From assembly GCA_003554535.1 (NCBI GenBank), contig PWGT01000173.1:1-25465 (forward strand): DNA of 25,465 bases, given 5' to 3'. The translations under genes and the position numbers were made by a program. Under the pieces are notes generated by a model. That model had not been told where the DNA came from. It saw only the letters and a list, made by a program, of their open reading frames with translations, and ran no database searches. Below are positions 6,997-12,464 of the stretch, piece by piece. This DNA is from Syntrophomonadaceae bacterium (GTDB taxonomy: Bacteria > Bacillota_D > Dethiobacteria > DTU022 > PWGO01). Position 1 is the stretch's first letter. Every line of letters begins with the position of its first letter.

Positions 6997-7602
6997 ATGA
7001 AAACTACCCTGTCTAAAATAATTCTGGTGGTGATTATTGCCATCCCTATTGCTTACCTGTTATTCGTCAATGTAGGTTTGCAAGAAGAACAAGAAGAACA
7101 CGATGAAACCATGCCTTCAAACGCTGAAGAAAATCAAGAGGAAGAGTCTCCCGCACCGGACAACAATAATGACGAATTAGAAGTATATCTTTTTTTCGCA
7201 GACAATGAAGCGGTAGAAAAAGACGAACAGGGTGAGTATGGTTACTTAAGGCCAGTGGAGCGGATAATCGATCCTGTTTCAGGGCAAGAGGACCAATTAA
7301 ATAAAACAATAGATGAATTAATTGCAGGCCCCGGAGAAGATGAGCAGGGCGTTGCCTCTACTATGCCACCTTCCACCCAAATCATAGATGTAGAAATTGA
7401 AAACAAAACTGCTACTTTTGATTTCAGCAAGGAGCTTATTGAAGAAAGTAGTGGTGGAACCTTGGGAAGTACAATCTTCCAGCAATCTATCATATATACA
7501 ACTACTCAGTTTGATTACGTAGACAAAGTTATGGTAAAAGTAGAAGGCCAACCTTGGGACGATGGCCATGAGATCTGGGAGAAGCCTAAAGGTAGAGACT
7601 GA
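6997..7602 (+). CDS. GerMN-domain membrane-anchored protein, 201 aa
   Basis: A single hydrophobic anchor (residues about 7-26) is followed by an acidic low-complexity linker (about 28-60) and one GerMN domain (about 62-190). Domain marks are the strand LEVYLFFADNEA, the LRPVERII segment, the helix with LIAGPGEDE, the MPPSTQI turn, the TATFDFSKEL strand pair and the C-terminal YVDKVMVKVEG. GerMN domains occur in spore germination protein GerM, where they help build the engulfment channel, and in other envelope lipoproteins; GerM itself has two copies. There is no lipobox here. The start is ATG at 6997 with AAAGGA upstream. It is monocistronic and converges on the DUF134 gene 23 bp away. Confidence 0.82.
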   Translation: MKTTLSKIILVVIIAIPIAYLLFVNVGLQEEQEEHDETMPSNAEENQEEESPAPDNNNDELEVYLFFADNEAVEKDEQGEYGYLRPVERIIDPVSGQEDQLNKTIDELIAGPGEDEQGVASTMPPSTQIIDVEIENKTATFDFSKELIEESSGGTLGSTIFQQSIIYTTTQFDYVDKVMVKVEGQPWDDGHEIWEKPKGRD

Positions 7603-7625
7603 GAAATTTGAAATAGCTAATTTTT

Positions 7626-7961
7626 TTAGCCGGGGCCATGTCCGTGACGATGCCTTCGCCCCTCGCTCCTGCCGAGTTCATAAGTGCCGCCTTCAATCTT
7701 GATAGACTTGCCATAAACCAGGGAATCTGCAATTTTGGAGCGGGCAGAAGAAAGTATATACTGAAATGTAGTGCGAGAAACCTGCATCCGGTCTGCTCCT
7801 CCTTGCTGATCAAGCCCTTCTACATCCTTGAGCCTGATGGCTTCCAATTCTTCTATGGTAAGTGTATTTTCATCCAGTTCTCGTAAAGGCACACCAGCAG
7901 GCTTAAATTGAGTAACTTCCGGGACGTACTCCACATTACGCTTTTTGGGTGGTCTGGGCAT
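7626..7961 (-). CDS. DUF134-family DNA-binding protein, 111 aa
   Basis: Typical DUF134 layout: N-terminal [10 protein letters not shown], a [11 protein letters not shown] stretch, then a sigma-like helix-turn-helix (about 35-80, with [34 protein letters not shown]), then [24 protein letters not shown], which is characteristic of the family. The tail is Arg/His/Gly-rich ([10 protein letters not shown]) and might bind metal. In other anaerobes these genes sit with NifX/NifB-like, Mrp and DUF5320 genes; a DUF5320 gene lies 2.4 kb away here. It is a plausible regulator of that gene, but nothing in the sequence proves it. The start is ATG at 7961 with AAGGAGG 9 nt upstream. Confidence 0.88.
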   Translation of the reverse strand: MPRPPKKRNVEYVPEVTQFKPAGVPLRELDENTLTIEELEAIRLKDVEGLDQQGGADRMQVSRTTFQYILSSARSKIADSLVYGKSIKIEGGTYELGRSEGRRHRHGHGPG

Positions 7962-7981
7962 TCCCGGGGCCTCCTTTCTCT

Positions 7982-8010
7982 AGTTTGCCAGGCTCTTATA
8001 CAGGCAAAGT
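7982..8010. promoter_or_regulatory. inverted repeat over the DUF134 promoter region
   Basis: TTTGCC (7984-7989) and GGCAAA (8003-8008) flank a minus-strand -10-like TATAAG (8000-7995). The best -35, TTGAAT (8026-8021), is 20 bp away, longer than usual. This may be an autoregulatory operator; support is modest. Confidence 0.3.
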
Positions 8011-8074
8011 TTATTTAAAAATTCAAGTTTGTTCTCAACAACTTTAGTCTTAATACTTAATCACTTAACTATAT

Positions 8075-8860
8075 TTAATCACATAAATCCGATTGTTTAA
8101 ACATCTTTATGAAATCTAAAATAAAACGGACTTCCTTTTCATCACAATTTCTCAGGGAGCGCAGAACTGCTTGAACATTGGGATCCTGGAGCATGTTTCT
8201 CACTTCTGGAGAAAGCAGGTTCAATAATTCTTGCAAATTGTCTTCCTCGGCTATAAGATAGCAGGGAGATATTCGCAAAGCTTGCGACAGCTTTTCCAGG
8301 GTTTTCAAGGAAGGTTGAACTTTACCTTGCTCCAGCTGGCCGATCAAGCCCGGGGATAAATCTGTCTTTTGAGCCAGTTGAGCCTGGTTGAGCCCCTGCT
8401 CTTCACGAATATTACGCAATCTCTCCCCCAGAGAACCGGGAGAACCCATCAAGTTTTTAACAGGAATCTCCAGGGCAGAAGCTATCTTGTTTAGAGCATT
8501 CACTGAAGGAAAGACATTTCCCTTTTCTATTTCACAAATATAACTCAATGACAAGCCAGTCAAATTAGAAAGATCCTTTTGCAGCATTCCCTTTTCTTCC
8601 CGGTTTAAGCGGATACGTTGCCCCAGGTGTATACATTGACCATTCATGGATTCACTGCCTGACTCTCCTTTTTGAACAAAATCCTTTGAAGGTATATTCA
8701 GGGCATCGCTGAGTTTTTCGATAGTTTTTAGAGATGGTTTTTTATGGTCCCTTTCAATTTCACTTAAATAAGAAACAGATACCCCTGCCTTTTGAGCCAG
8801 TTCTTTTAAGGAGATATTCTTTTCTTTTCTCATTTCTCTGATTTGCCCACCATTAAACAT
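8075..8860 (-). CDS. transcriptional regulator with three tandem Cro/CI (XRE) HTH domains, 261 aa
   Basis: Three complete XRE helix-turn-helix domains follow one another: residues about 6-60 (IREMRKEKNISLKELAQKAGVSVSYLSEIERD), 79-137 (IRLNREEKGMLQKDLSNLTGLSLSYICEIEKG) and 144-203 (LRNIREEQGLNQAQLAQKTDLSPGLIGQLEQG). Each keeps the S-Y/G-L/I-x-x-I/L-E recognition pattern and the PS-x-x-x-L-x-K-x-x-x-A-L end. A helical tail (about 210-261) may be for oligomerisation or sensing; it has C223-like single Cys residues near the end but no Fe-S pattern. Most XRE regulators have one domain, so this could read three adjacent half-sites in one chain. It starts at ATG 8860 behind AAAGGAG and follows the ferredoxin stop by 18 bp, so the two are co-transcribed. 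Confidence 0.88.
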   Translation of the reverse strand: MFNGGQIREMRKEKNISLKELAQKAGVSVSYLSEIERDHKKPSLKTIEKLSDALNIPSKDFVQKGESGSESMNGQCIHLGQRIRLNREEKGMLQKDLSNLTGLSLSYICEIEKGNVFPSVNALNKIASALEIPVKNLMGSPGSLGERLRNIREEQGLNQAQLAQKTDLSPGLIGQLEQGKVQPSLKTLEKLSQALRISPCYLIAEEDNLQELLNLLSPEVRNMLQDPNVQAVLRSLRNCDEKEVRFILDFIKMFKQSDLCD

Positions 8861-8878
8861 GCCTTCTCTCCTTTGGGG

Positions 8879-9154
8879 TTACAAGTCTAATATCATTTCC
8901 GGCGGAAATTTAATCCGCACATCTTTGCTCAAGCTGCTCTTACAAGATAATATTTCCTGATATTCTTGATTACCCTCTTCTGATATTTCTATTTTGCACC
9001 TGCCACAGGAGCCATCACCACCGCAAGCATTCTTAAAATAAATCCCTTCTTTGTTTAATGCTAGCATAATATTAAGACCTTTGGGCTGGCTTGTTTCTAA
9101 TCCCCAGGGTTCTATATAAAGGGATACATGTTCCTGGGACCGGTTTGCTTGCAT
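8879..9154 (-). CDS. [2Fe-2S] ferredoxin, 91 aa
   Basis: Plant-type/adrenodoxin-like fold with the cluster motif C-x5-C-x2-C (ACGGDGSCGRC) and a distal Cys in LSCKSSL. It resembles the N-terminal ferredoxin domain of corrinoid-activating (RACo-type) proteins but stands alone, without the ASKHA-type domain. It is an electron carrier or redox sensor. The start is ATG at 9154, with GGAG 8 nt upstream; a longer frame from 9181 lacks a site. It is the first gene of an operon with the triple-HTH regulator, which suggests (inference) that the regulator's activity or target is linked to redox state. A promoter is visible at 9208-9236. Confidence 0.83.
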   Translation of the reverse strand: MQANRSQEHVSLYIEPWGLETSQPKGLNIMLALNKEGIYFKNACGGDGSCGRCKIEISEEGNQEYQEILSCKSSLSKDVRIKFPPEMILDL

Positions 9155-9207
9155 ATTACCTACTCCTTTCACTTTCAACATACTACTTATTAACTTAATA
9201 ATAATGT

Positions 9208-9236
9208 ATTATATAAAGTTTTCCCATTTTAAACAA
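9208..9236 (-). promoter_or_regulatory. promoter of the ferredoxin-regulator operon
   Basis: On the minus strand, TTGTTT (9236-9231), a 17-bp spacer and a perfect TATAAT (9213-9208), some 50 bp before the ferredoxin start. Confidence 0.55.
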
Positions 9237-9300
9237 CAGCACAACAGCAGCCTCATAATTTCGCTGATGGCGAATAATTGGAGGGTCACGGGGAGATAGG

Positions 9301-9393
9301 GTCATGGGAGGACGGTTGTTCTGTGACATATGATCGATAACTTTTCATAAACGTACTATTTAGTAGCTCACAAAAGAACCGTCCCCCTGTGAG
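9301..9393. repeat. REP-like element: imperfect inverted repeat of two 27-bp arms
   Basis: Arms at 9301-9327 and 9367-9393 agree at 20 of 27 positions when one is inverted. The core of each is GGACGGTT-x-TT-x-TGTGA or its complement (AAAGAACCGTCCCCC). The right arm has its own perfect terminal repeat (CTCACA...TGTGAG). This GGGGACGGTTCTTTTGT-type sequence is, in my memory, a recurrent interspersed repeat of Clostridia-type genomes. It lies between thioredoxin and the ferredoxin operon. No transposase is present. Confidence 0.7.
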
Positions 9394-9406
9394 ATTACCC
9401 CTCTAT

Positions 9407-9736
9407 TTAACTGAGATAGTTATCTATAAAACTTGCCAGATCTTTTTTATTCCGAGCACCGGTAACACTATCCACAGCTTCACCGTTTTTAAAAATCATA
9501 AGGGTAGGCACACCCATTACATCATACTGAGAGGGTATATTGGGGTTCTCATCGATATTTACTTTCACTATCTTTACCTTGTCCCCATATTCTGCTGCCA
9601 ATTCGTCTACCACAGGCAGGACCTTTTGACACGGGCCACACCACGGAGCCCAAAAATCAACTAAGACAGGCTTTCCTTCCTCCAATACTTCTTGCTGAAA
9701 TTCTCTTTCTGTTACCTCCAATGCTTTTTCACTCAT
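9407..9736 (-). CDS. trxA: thioredoxin
   Basis: Thiol-disulfide reductant of the cytosol. The active site is WCGPC at residues 32-36, and the cis-proline loop is GVPTL near 75-79. Length (109 aa) and fold order match TrxA, including the buried Asp in LVDFWAPW. The start is ATG at 9736. The only strong Shine-Dalgarno site (AGGAGGTGAG, 9772-9763) is 30 nt upstream, with a perfect hairpin between it and the ATG; an in-frame stop (TGA within the site) rules out a longer protein. A near-perfect sigma-A promoter lies at 9833-9861. No thioredoxin reductase gene is in the window. Confidence 0.95.
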   Translation of the reverse strand: MSEKALEVTEREFQQEVLEEGKPVLVDFWAPWCGPCQKVLPVVDELAAEYGDKVKIVKVNIDENPNIPSQYDVMGVPTLMIFKNGEAVDSVTGARNKKDLASFIDNYLS

Positions 9737-9742
9737 ACTTTT

Positions 9743-9762
9743 TTCCCGAATAAATTCGGGAA
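9743..9762 (-). promoter_or_regulatory. hairpin between Shine-Dalgarno site and ATG of trxA
   Basis: TTCCCGAA and TTCGGGAA form an 8-bp perfect stem with a 4-nt loop. The Shine-Dalgarno core (complement of 9767-9771) is 30 nt from the ATG in the linear RNA, far too long, but only 10 nt apart if the 20-nt hairpin folds out. The hairpin may therefore be needed for initiation. Confidence 0.7.
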
Positions 9763-9832
9763 CTCACCTCCTTTTGTTTTTTTAGTTTTTCTGAATGAAT
9801 CTGAAAAAAACTTTTACCGTTTAACTGCTTCT

Positions 9833-9861
9833 ATAATACTATTATCATATTTCGCTGTCAA
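9833..9861 (-). promoter_or_regulatory. strong sigma-A promoter of trxA
   Basis: On the minus strand, perfect TTGACA (9861-9856), a 17-bp spacer and TATTAT (9838-9833). The leader to the Shine-Dalgarno site is roughly 55 nt. Confidence 0.75.
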
Positions 9862-9920
9862 TATGTTTTTTTTAAGTTTATAAATATGTCCTAATGATGA
9901 AAGTATTTTTATTAGTTGCT

Positions 9921-9949
9921 TGATATACGCCCAAAACTGTTTTATATTA
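9921..9949 (+). promoter_or_regulatory. sigma-A promoter of the IscU-like gene
   Basis: TTGATA (9921-9926), a 17-bp spacer and TATATT (9944-9949); each hexamer is five of six. The start codon is 88 bp downstream. Confidence 0.6.
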
Positions 9950-10036
9950 AGTTTAAAAGAAATATTTAATAATAACTAAGCTACTCTTATCTTAAATATG
10001 TACGAAAAATAATTTATAACTAAGGATTGACTGCCC

Positions 10037-10414
10037 ATGTATCATGAAGAAGTACTGAAACATTTTAAAAACCCTAAAAATGCAGGAAAAATTGAAAACG
10101 CTGATGGAATTGGAGCTATTGGCGATCCTTCCTGTGGAGATATTTTACGAATATATATTAGAGTAATAGACAACTACATTTCAGATATGAAATTTGAAGT
10201 TTATGGCTGTCCTGCTGCCATAGCAACTAGCAGCGTGCTTACTGAATTAGCAATAGGAAAAACTTTAGATGAGGCTTGGGAAATTACAGATGTAGATATA
10301 TTAGAAGCCATAGGCGGTTTGCCAGAAAATAAAGAGCACTGCTCCAACTTGGGAGCAGAAGCTCTTTACGAAGCTATAATTAACTACATAGTTAATTACA
10401 CATCTAAATTTTAG
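10037..10414 (+). CDS. IscU/NifU-N type Fe-S cluster scaffold, 125 aa
   Basis: Scaffold on which a [2Fe-2S] or [4Fe-4S] cluster is built from sulfur given by a cysteine desulfurase. It begins MYHEEVLKHFKNPKNAGKIENADG, the normal NifU N-terminal domain start. The three ligand cysteines are present: C33 in GDPSCGD (with D35), C58 in FEVYGCPAAIATSS and C102 in HCSNLGAEAL. There is no C-terminal Nfu domain and no iscS/nifS gene nearby, so it is a stand-alone scaffold. The start is ATG at 10037 with AAGGA about 10 nt upstream. Its stop codon overlaps the stop of the convergent DUF5320 gene by 4 bp. Confidence 0.9.
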   Translation: MYHEEVLKHFKNPKNAGKIENADGIGAIGDPSCGDILRIYIRVIDNYISDMKFEVYGCPAAIATSSVLTELAIGKTLDEAWEITDVDILEAIGGLPENKEHCSNLGAEALYEAIINYIVNYTSKF

Positions 10415-10767
10415 TTTACACTTTTTTCTAAGCTTTCCAACCTACTTACTAGGTCTGCCAGCATATCCTTAAGCTGCGATGCAGTTGCCTTGAGGTATTT
10501 TAATTCCTCGGCTGCATCGGGATGTTCCGCACTTGCCTCTTTACAAGGCGGTTCTTTGCTGGAATCATACGGAGAAGCATAATTATAAGGTGGCGCATGT
10601 TCCAGACCACAAACAGTTTTCCATCCACGGCCATATCCTGGTCTCCCATATCCGGAAGGTCGTTCACTTCTCCTGTAAGCGCCTCCTCTAAAGCCTCCGC
10701 TACCGGGAGCCCAATCTGTTCCTCTCTTCCAAAAACCGGGGCCAAACAAGTGTTTTCCTCTGGGCAT
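10411..10767 (-). CDS. DUF5320-family small protein, 118 aa
   Basis: It starts MPRG, as is normal for the family, and has a long Gly/Arg/Tyr/Pro-rich, probably disordered region (about 10-60), then a single Cys pair around a CKEASAEHPD stretch, and ends in a coiled coil (about 85-118, ELKYLKATASQLKDMLADLVSRLESLEKS). In other genomes such proteins accompany DUF134, NifX/NifB-like and Mrp proteins; their function is unknown. I chose the ATG at 10767; a GTG at 10776 lies inside the Shine-Dalgarno site AAGGAGGTGA that serves the ATG. The gene is read from the consensus promoter at 10986-11014, through the broken small gene. Confidence 0.8.
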   Translation of the reverse strand: MPRGKHLFGPGFWKRGTDWAPGSGGFRGGAYRRSERPSGYGRPGYGRGWKTVCGLEHAPPYNYASPYDSSKEPPCKEASAEHPDAAEELKYLKATASQLKDMLADLVSRLESLEKSVN

Positions 10768-10805
10768 AACTTTCACCTCCTTTACTCAAATATTTGTGGG
10801 GATTT

Positions 10806-10957
10806 TTAAAAACCTTGACGCCCGCCGGGAGTCCCTCCACGACCTTTACCCGTTCCCAGCAACTGCTCTAAAAACCTGAGCACTACATTGATAGTAGGTT
10901 CTCCAGTATTATCGTGAGAGTTTTCCGATGCATTTCTGGCAAAGTTTTCTCTTCCAT
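10806..10957 (-). pseudogene. small Gly-rich-tailed gene, apparently broken by one missing A
   Basis: A reading frame with normal codon use ends at TAA 10806-10808 with a Gly/Arg-rich tail (GTGKGRGGTPGGRQGF). It has no start codon of its own. An ATG at 10957 begins MEEK and then falls into another frame that stops after 24 codons. If the A4 run just after the start were A5, the two would join into one 50-residue protein (MEEKNFARN...). It lies between the consensus promoter and the DUF5320 gene, so it would be the first gene of that operon. It may be a real frameshift, a sequencing error at a homopolymer, or slippage. The ATG has only a weak ribosome site. Function unknown. Confidence 0.5.
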
Positions 10958-10985
10958 CCTGAGCAGCGCAGCGTGATGTATCTAT

Positions 10986-11022
10986 ATTATAGAAAAGTTA
11001 TTGACATATGTCAATAACTTTT
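10986..11022 (-). promoter_or_regulatory. consensus promoter embedded in a 30-bp perfect palindrome
   Basis: On the minus strand, TTGACA (11014-11009), a 17-bp spacer and TATAAT (10991-10986): a perfect sigma-A consensus. The -35 lies in a perfect 30-bp palindrome at 10993-11022 (half: AAAAGTTATTGACAT). A promoter this strong is normally held by a repressor, and the palindrome is an obvious operator. It drives the broken small gene and DUF5320 gene. Confidence 0.8.
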
Positions 11023-11047
11023 TGGTGACAAAACTTTTTGGTGATAA
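11016..11047. repeat. 16-bp direct repeat upstream of the palindromic promoter
   Basis: AACTTTTTGGTGACAA (11016-11031) is followed at once by AACTTTTTGGTGATAA (11032-11047), 15 of 16 identical. It abuts the -35 side of the minus-strand promoter and overlaps the palindrome end, a position suited to an activator or second regulator. It could also be chance expansion. Confidence 0.7.
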
Positions 11048-11077
11048 AAAGATAAAATACCCGACCCCCTCCCCCAA

Positions 11078-11100
11078 CCCCCTCCCGCCAGTGGAGGGGG
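11078..11100. repeat. GC-rich hairpin, interspersed-repeat type
   Basis: CCCCCTCC and GGAGGGGG form an 8-bp perfect stem with a 7-nt loop, preceded by a C-rich run. The same layout recurs at 14889-14927. It begins the GC-rich minisatellite. Confidence 0.65.
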
Positions 11101-11335
11101 CTATATATATGTCCCCCAATGGTGGGGAATATTGCTACCCCCCCCTATTAGTGGGTAATATATATATCCAGCAAGGGAGGGGGCAATATTGCTATCCCGC
11201 CAAGGGAGTGGGTCGGGCAATCTATAAGTCTAGCCAAGAGGGGGTAATATGTATGTCCCCCTATGGTGGGGAATATTGCTATCCTACCCCTATAGTGGGT
11301 AATATATATATCCAGCAAGGGAGGGGGCAATATTA
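11093..11335. repeat. GC-rich minisatellite with 144-bp higher-order period
   Basis: Degenerate units of about 26-31 bp of the form GGGG-x-AATATT-x-x-TATCC-x(5-10)-GGG repeat through the region. Five such units make a 144-bp higher-order repeat: GTCCCCC starts at 11111 and 11255, and GTGGGTAATATATATATCC starts at 11151 and 11295. The last copy runs into the stop codon of the DUF4349 gene at 11333-11335. Units contain short CCCC/GGGG inverted pairs and so can fold. An open frame on each strand is a by-product, since 144 is a multiple of three. Confidence 0.85.
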
Positions 11336-12283
11336 GGTTATATTTTGTTTCGTATCTTCAGGCTGACGGGGTTTGTTTCGCCTCCGATAAAGCACCACCA
11401 GGAAAACTATAACCCCGGCAGTTACAATAAAAGGAATTCCCCACAGTATTGCTGCGGCAATTCCAACCATTACTGCTGAGAAAAACTGCCACCCTTCTAC
11501 TAAAGAAAATGCGAATTCTTCCCAGATGTTATCCGGAGTTTTTAAGCCCCCAGCAACAGCTTCCCTTTGTTCCACGGTAATATCAATATAAGAATAATCC
11601 GTAATGCTATCATAATACTGTAGTCTGCCTTCCATGCTTTCAATTTCCATCCTGATCCTTTCCAATTCGCCTTCTACTTCCAACATTTCTTCTACATTCT
11701 CTGCATCATCTAACATTTCCAGGTACCTTTCTTCTTGGGCTCGGTAAACTTCTTTGCGCCTCTGTATATCAACATATTCCATAGTTATATCTTCGGAAGT
11801 GCTTTCTTTTTCCTGCAGTCCATCAACCTCACCCAGGGCTTCATACAGCGGTTCAAATTCTTCACTTTCAATTTTTATTTTTAAGTGACCCCGTACTCTT
11901 TCATCAATTTTTCGAAGCGAAGAATCCTGAATGTAACCCTCATAATCTTCTACTACCTCTTCTATTTCTTCCAACTTGGCTTCCACATCGTCACTAATAT
12001 ATTTTATATCTCCTTCTTTAACCACTCTTTCTTCTACAGCTTCTTCCTCTGGGGAAGCATCAGCAGTAGTTTCCACAGCTTCTTCCCCATATTCATCAAC
12101 ATAATCGGCATCTTCTCTTTGTACATATGGTTCTTCTTCCGGTCTCTCAACAGCTTCATCACCAGGCATCACGTCAAAGACTCCGGTTGCAACTTCCCCC
12201 GGGCCACAACCTGTAACCCCCCAAAACAAAACTACCGAAACCATGAATAAAGCCAGGATAACCAGCAAAAGTGATCGCTTCAT
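11333..12283 (-). CDS. DUF4349-family lipoprotein, 316 aa
   Basis: The signal peptide has a lipobox ending GVTGC (C26). Residues 30-90 are an acidic low-complexity linker. Residues about 95-250 form the DUF4349 domain: paired strands with KIESEEFEPLYEALGEVDGL, a long charged coiled coil (about 165-220: YVDIQRRKEVYRAQEERYLEML to LERIRMEIESMEGRL), then YYDSITDYSYIDITVEQRE, the characteristic end. A single C-terminal membrane helix (about 265-295) is followed by RRRNK, so the protein would be held by both lipid and helix. Its role is unknown; family members are envelope proteins. The start is ATG at 12283 with GAGGGGG upstream. The minisatellite touches its 3' end. Confidence 0.85.
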   Translation of the reverse strand: MKRSLLLVILALFMVSVVLFWGVTGCGPGEVATGVFDVMPGDEAVERPEEEPYVQREDADYVDEYGEEAVETTADASPEEEAVEERVVKEGDIKYISDDVEAKLEEIEEVVEDYEGYIQDSSLRKIDERVRGHLKIKIESEEFEPLYEALGEVDGLQEKESTSEDITMEYVDIQRRKEVYRAQEERYLEMLDDAENVEEMLEVEGELERIRMEIESMEGRLQYYDSITDYSYIDITVEQREAVAGGLKTPDNIWEEFAFSLVEGWQFFSAVMVGIAAAILWGIPFIVTAGVIVFLVVLYRRRNKPRQPEDTKQNIT

Positions 12284-12414
12284 AATAAATCCCCCTCTTT
12301 TTGATTACATTCAAATTAGCTGTTTCATAGTACAGACGCTAATAACCTTATGCCGGTTCCCTTTATAAAAAATTTCTCAATTATATAATACTCGAACCAG
12401 GAACTGATTAACGG

Positions 12415-12438
12415 GGACATTCCTCCGGAGGAGGGTCC
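12415..12438. other. GC-rich hairpin after the GPH transporter gene
   Basis: TCCTCC and GGAGGA form a perfect 12-bp palindrome (12421-12432), extended by GGAC/GTCC outside a small internal loop. It starts 27 nt past the transporter stop on the minus strand. No T run follows, so it is a terminator-like or REP-like structure rather than a clear intrinsic terminator. Confidence 0.45.
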
Positions 12439-12464
12439 TATCTTATTCCCATCGTAAGCGCATA

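Noticed and set aside
9389..9664. 91-codon plus-strand frame opposite thioredoxin
   Set aside because: Antisense to trxA, whose identity is certain.
11001..11336. A 111-codon plus-strand frame rich in Gly and Tyr through the minisatellite
   Set aside because: It begins with TTG inside the palindrome, has no ribosome site, and its repeated peptide is forced by the 144-bp DNA period. A minus-strand frame is open in the same place for the same reason.
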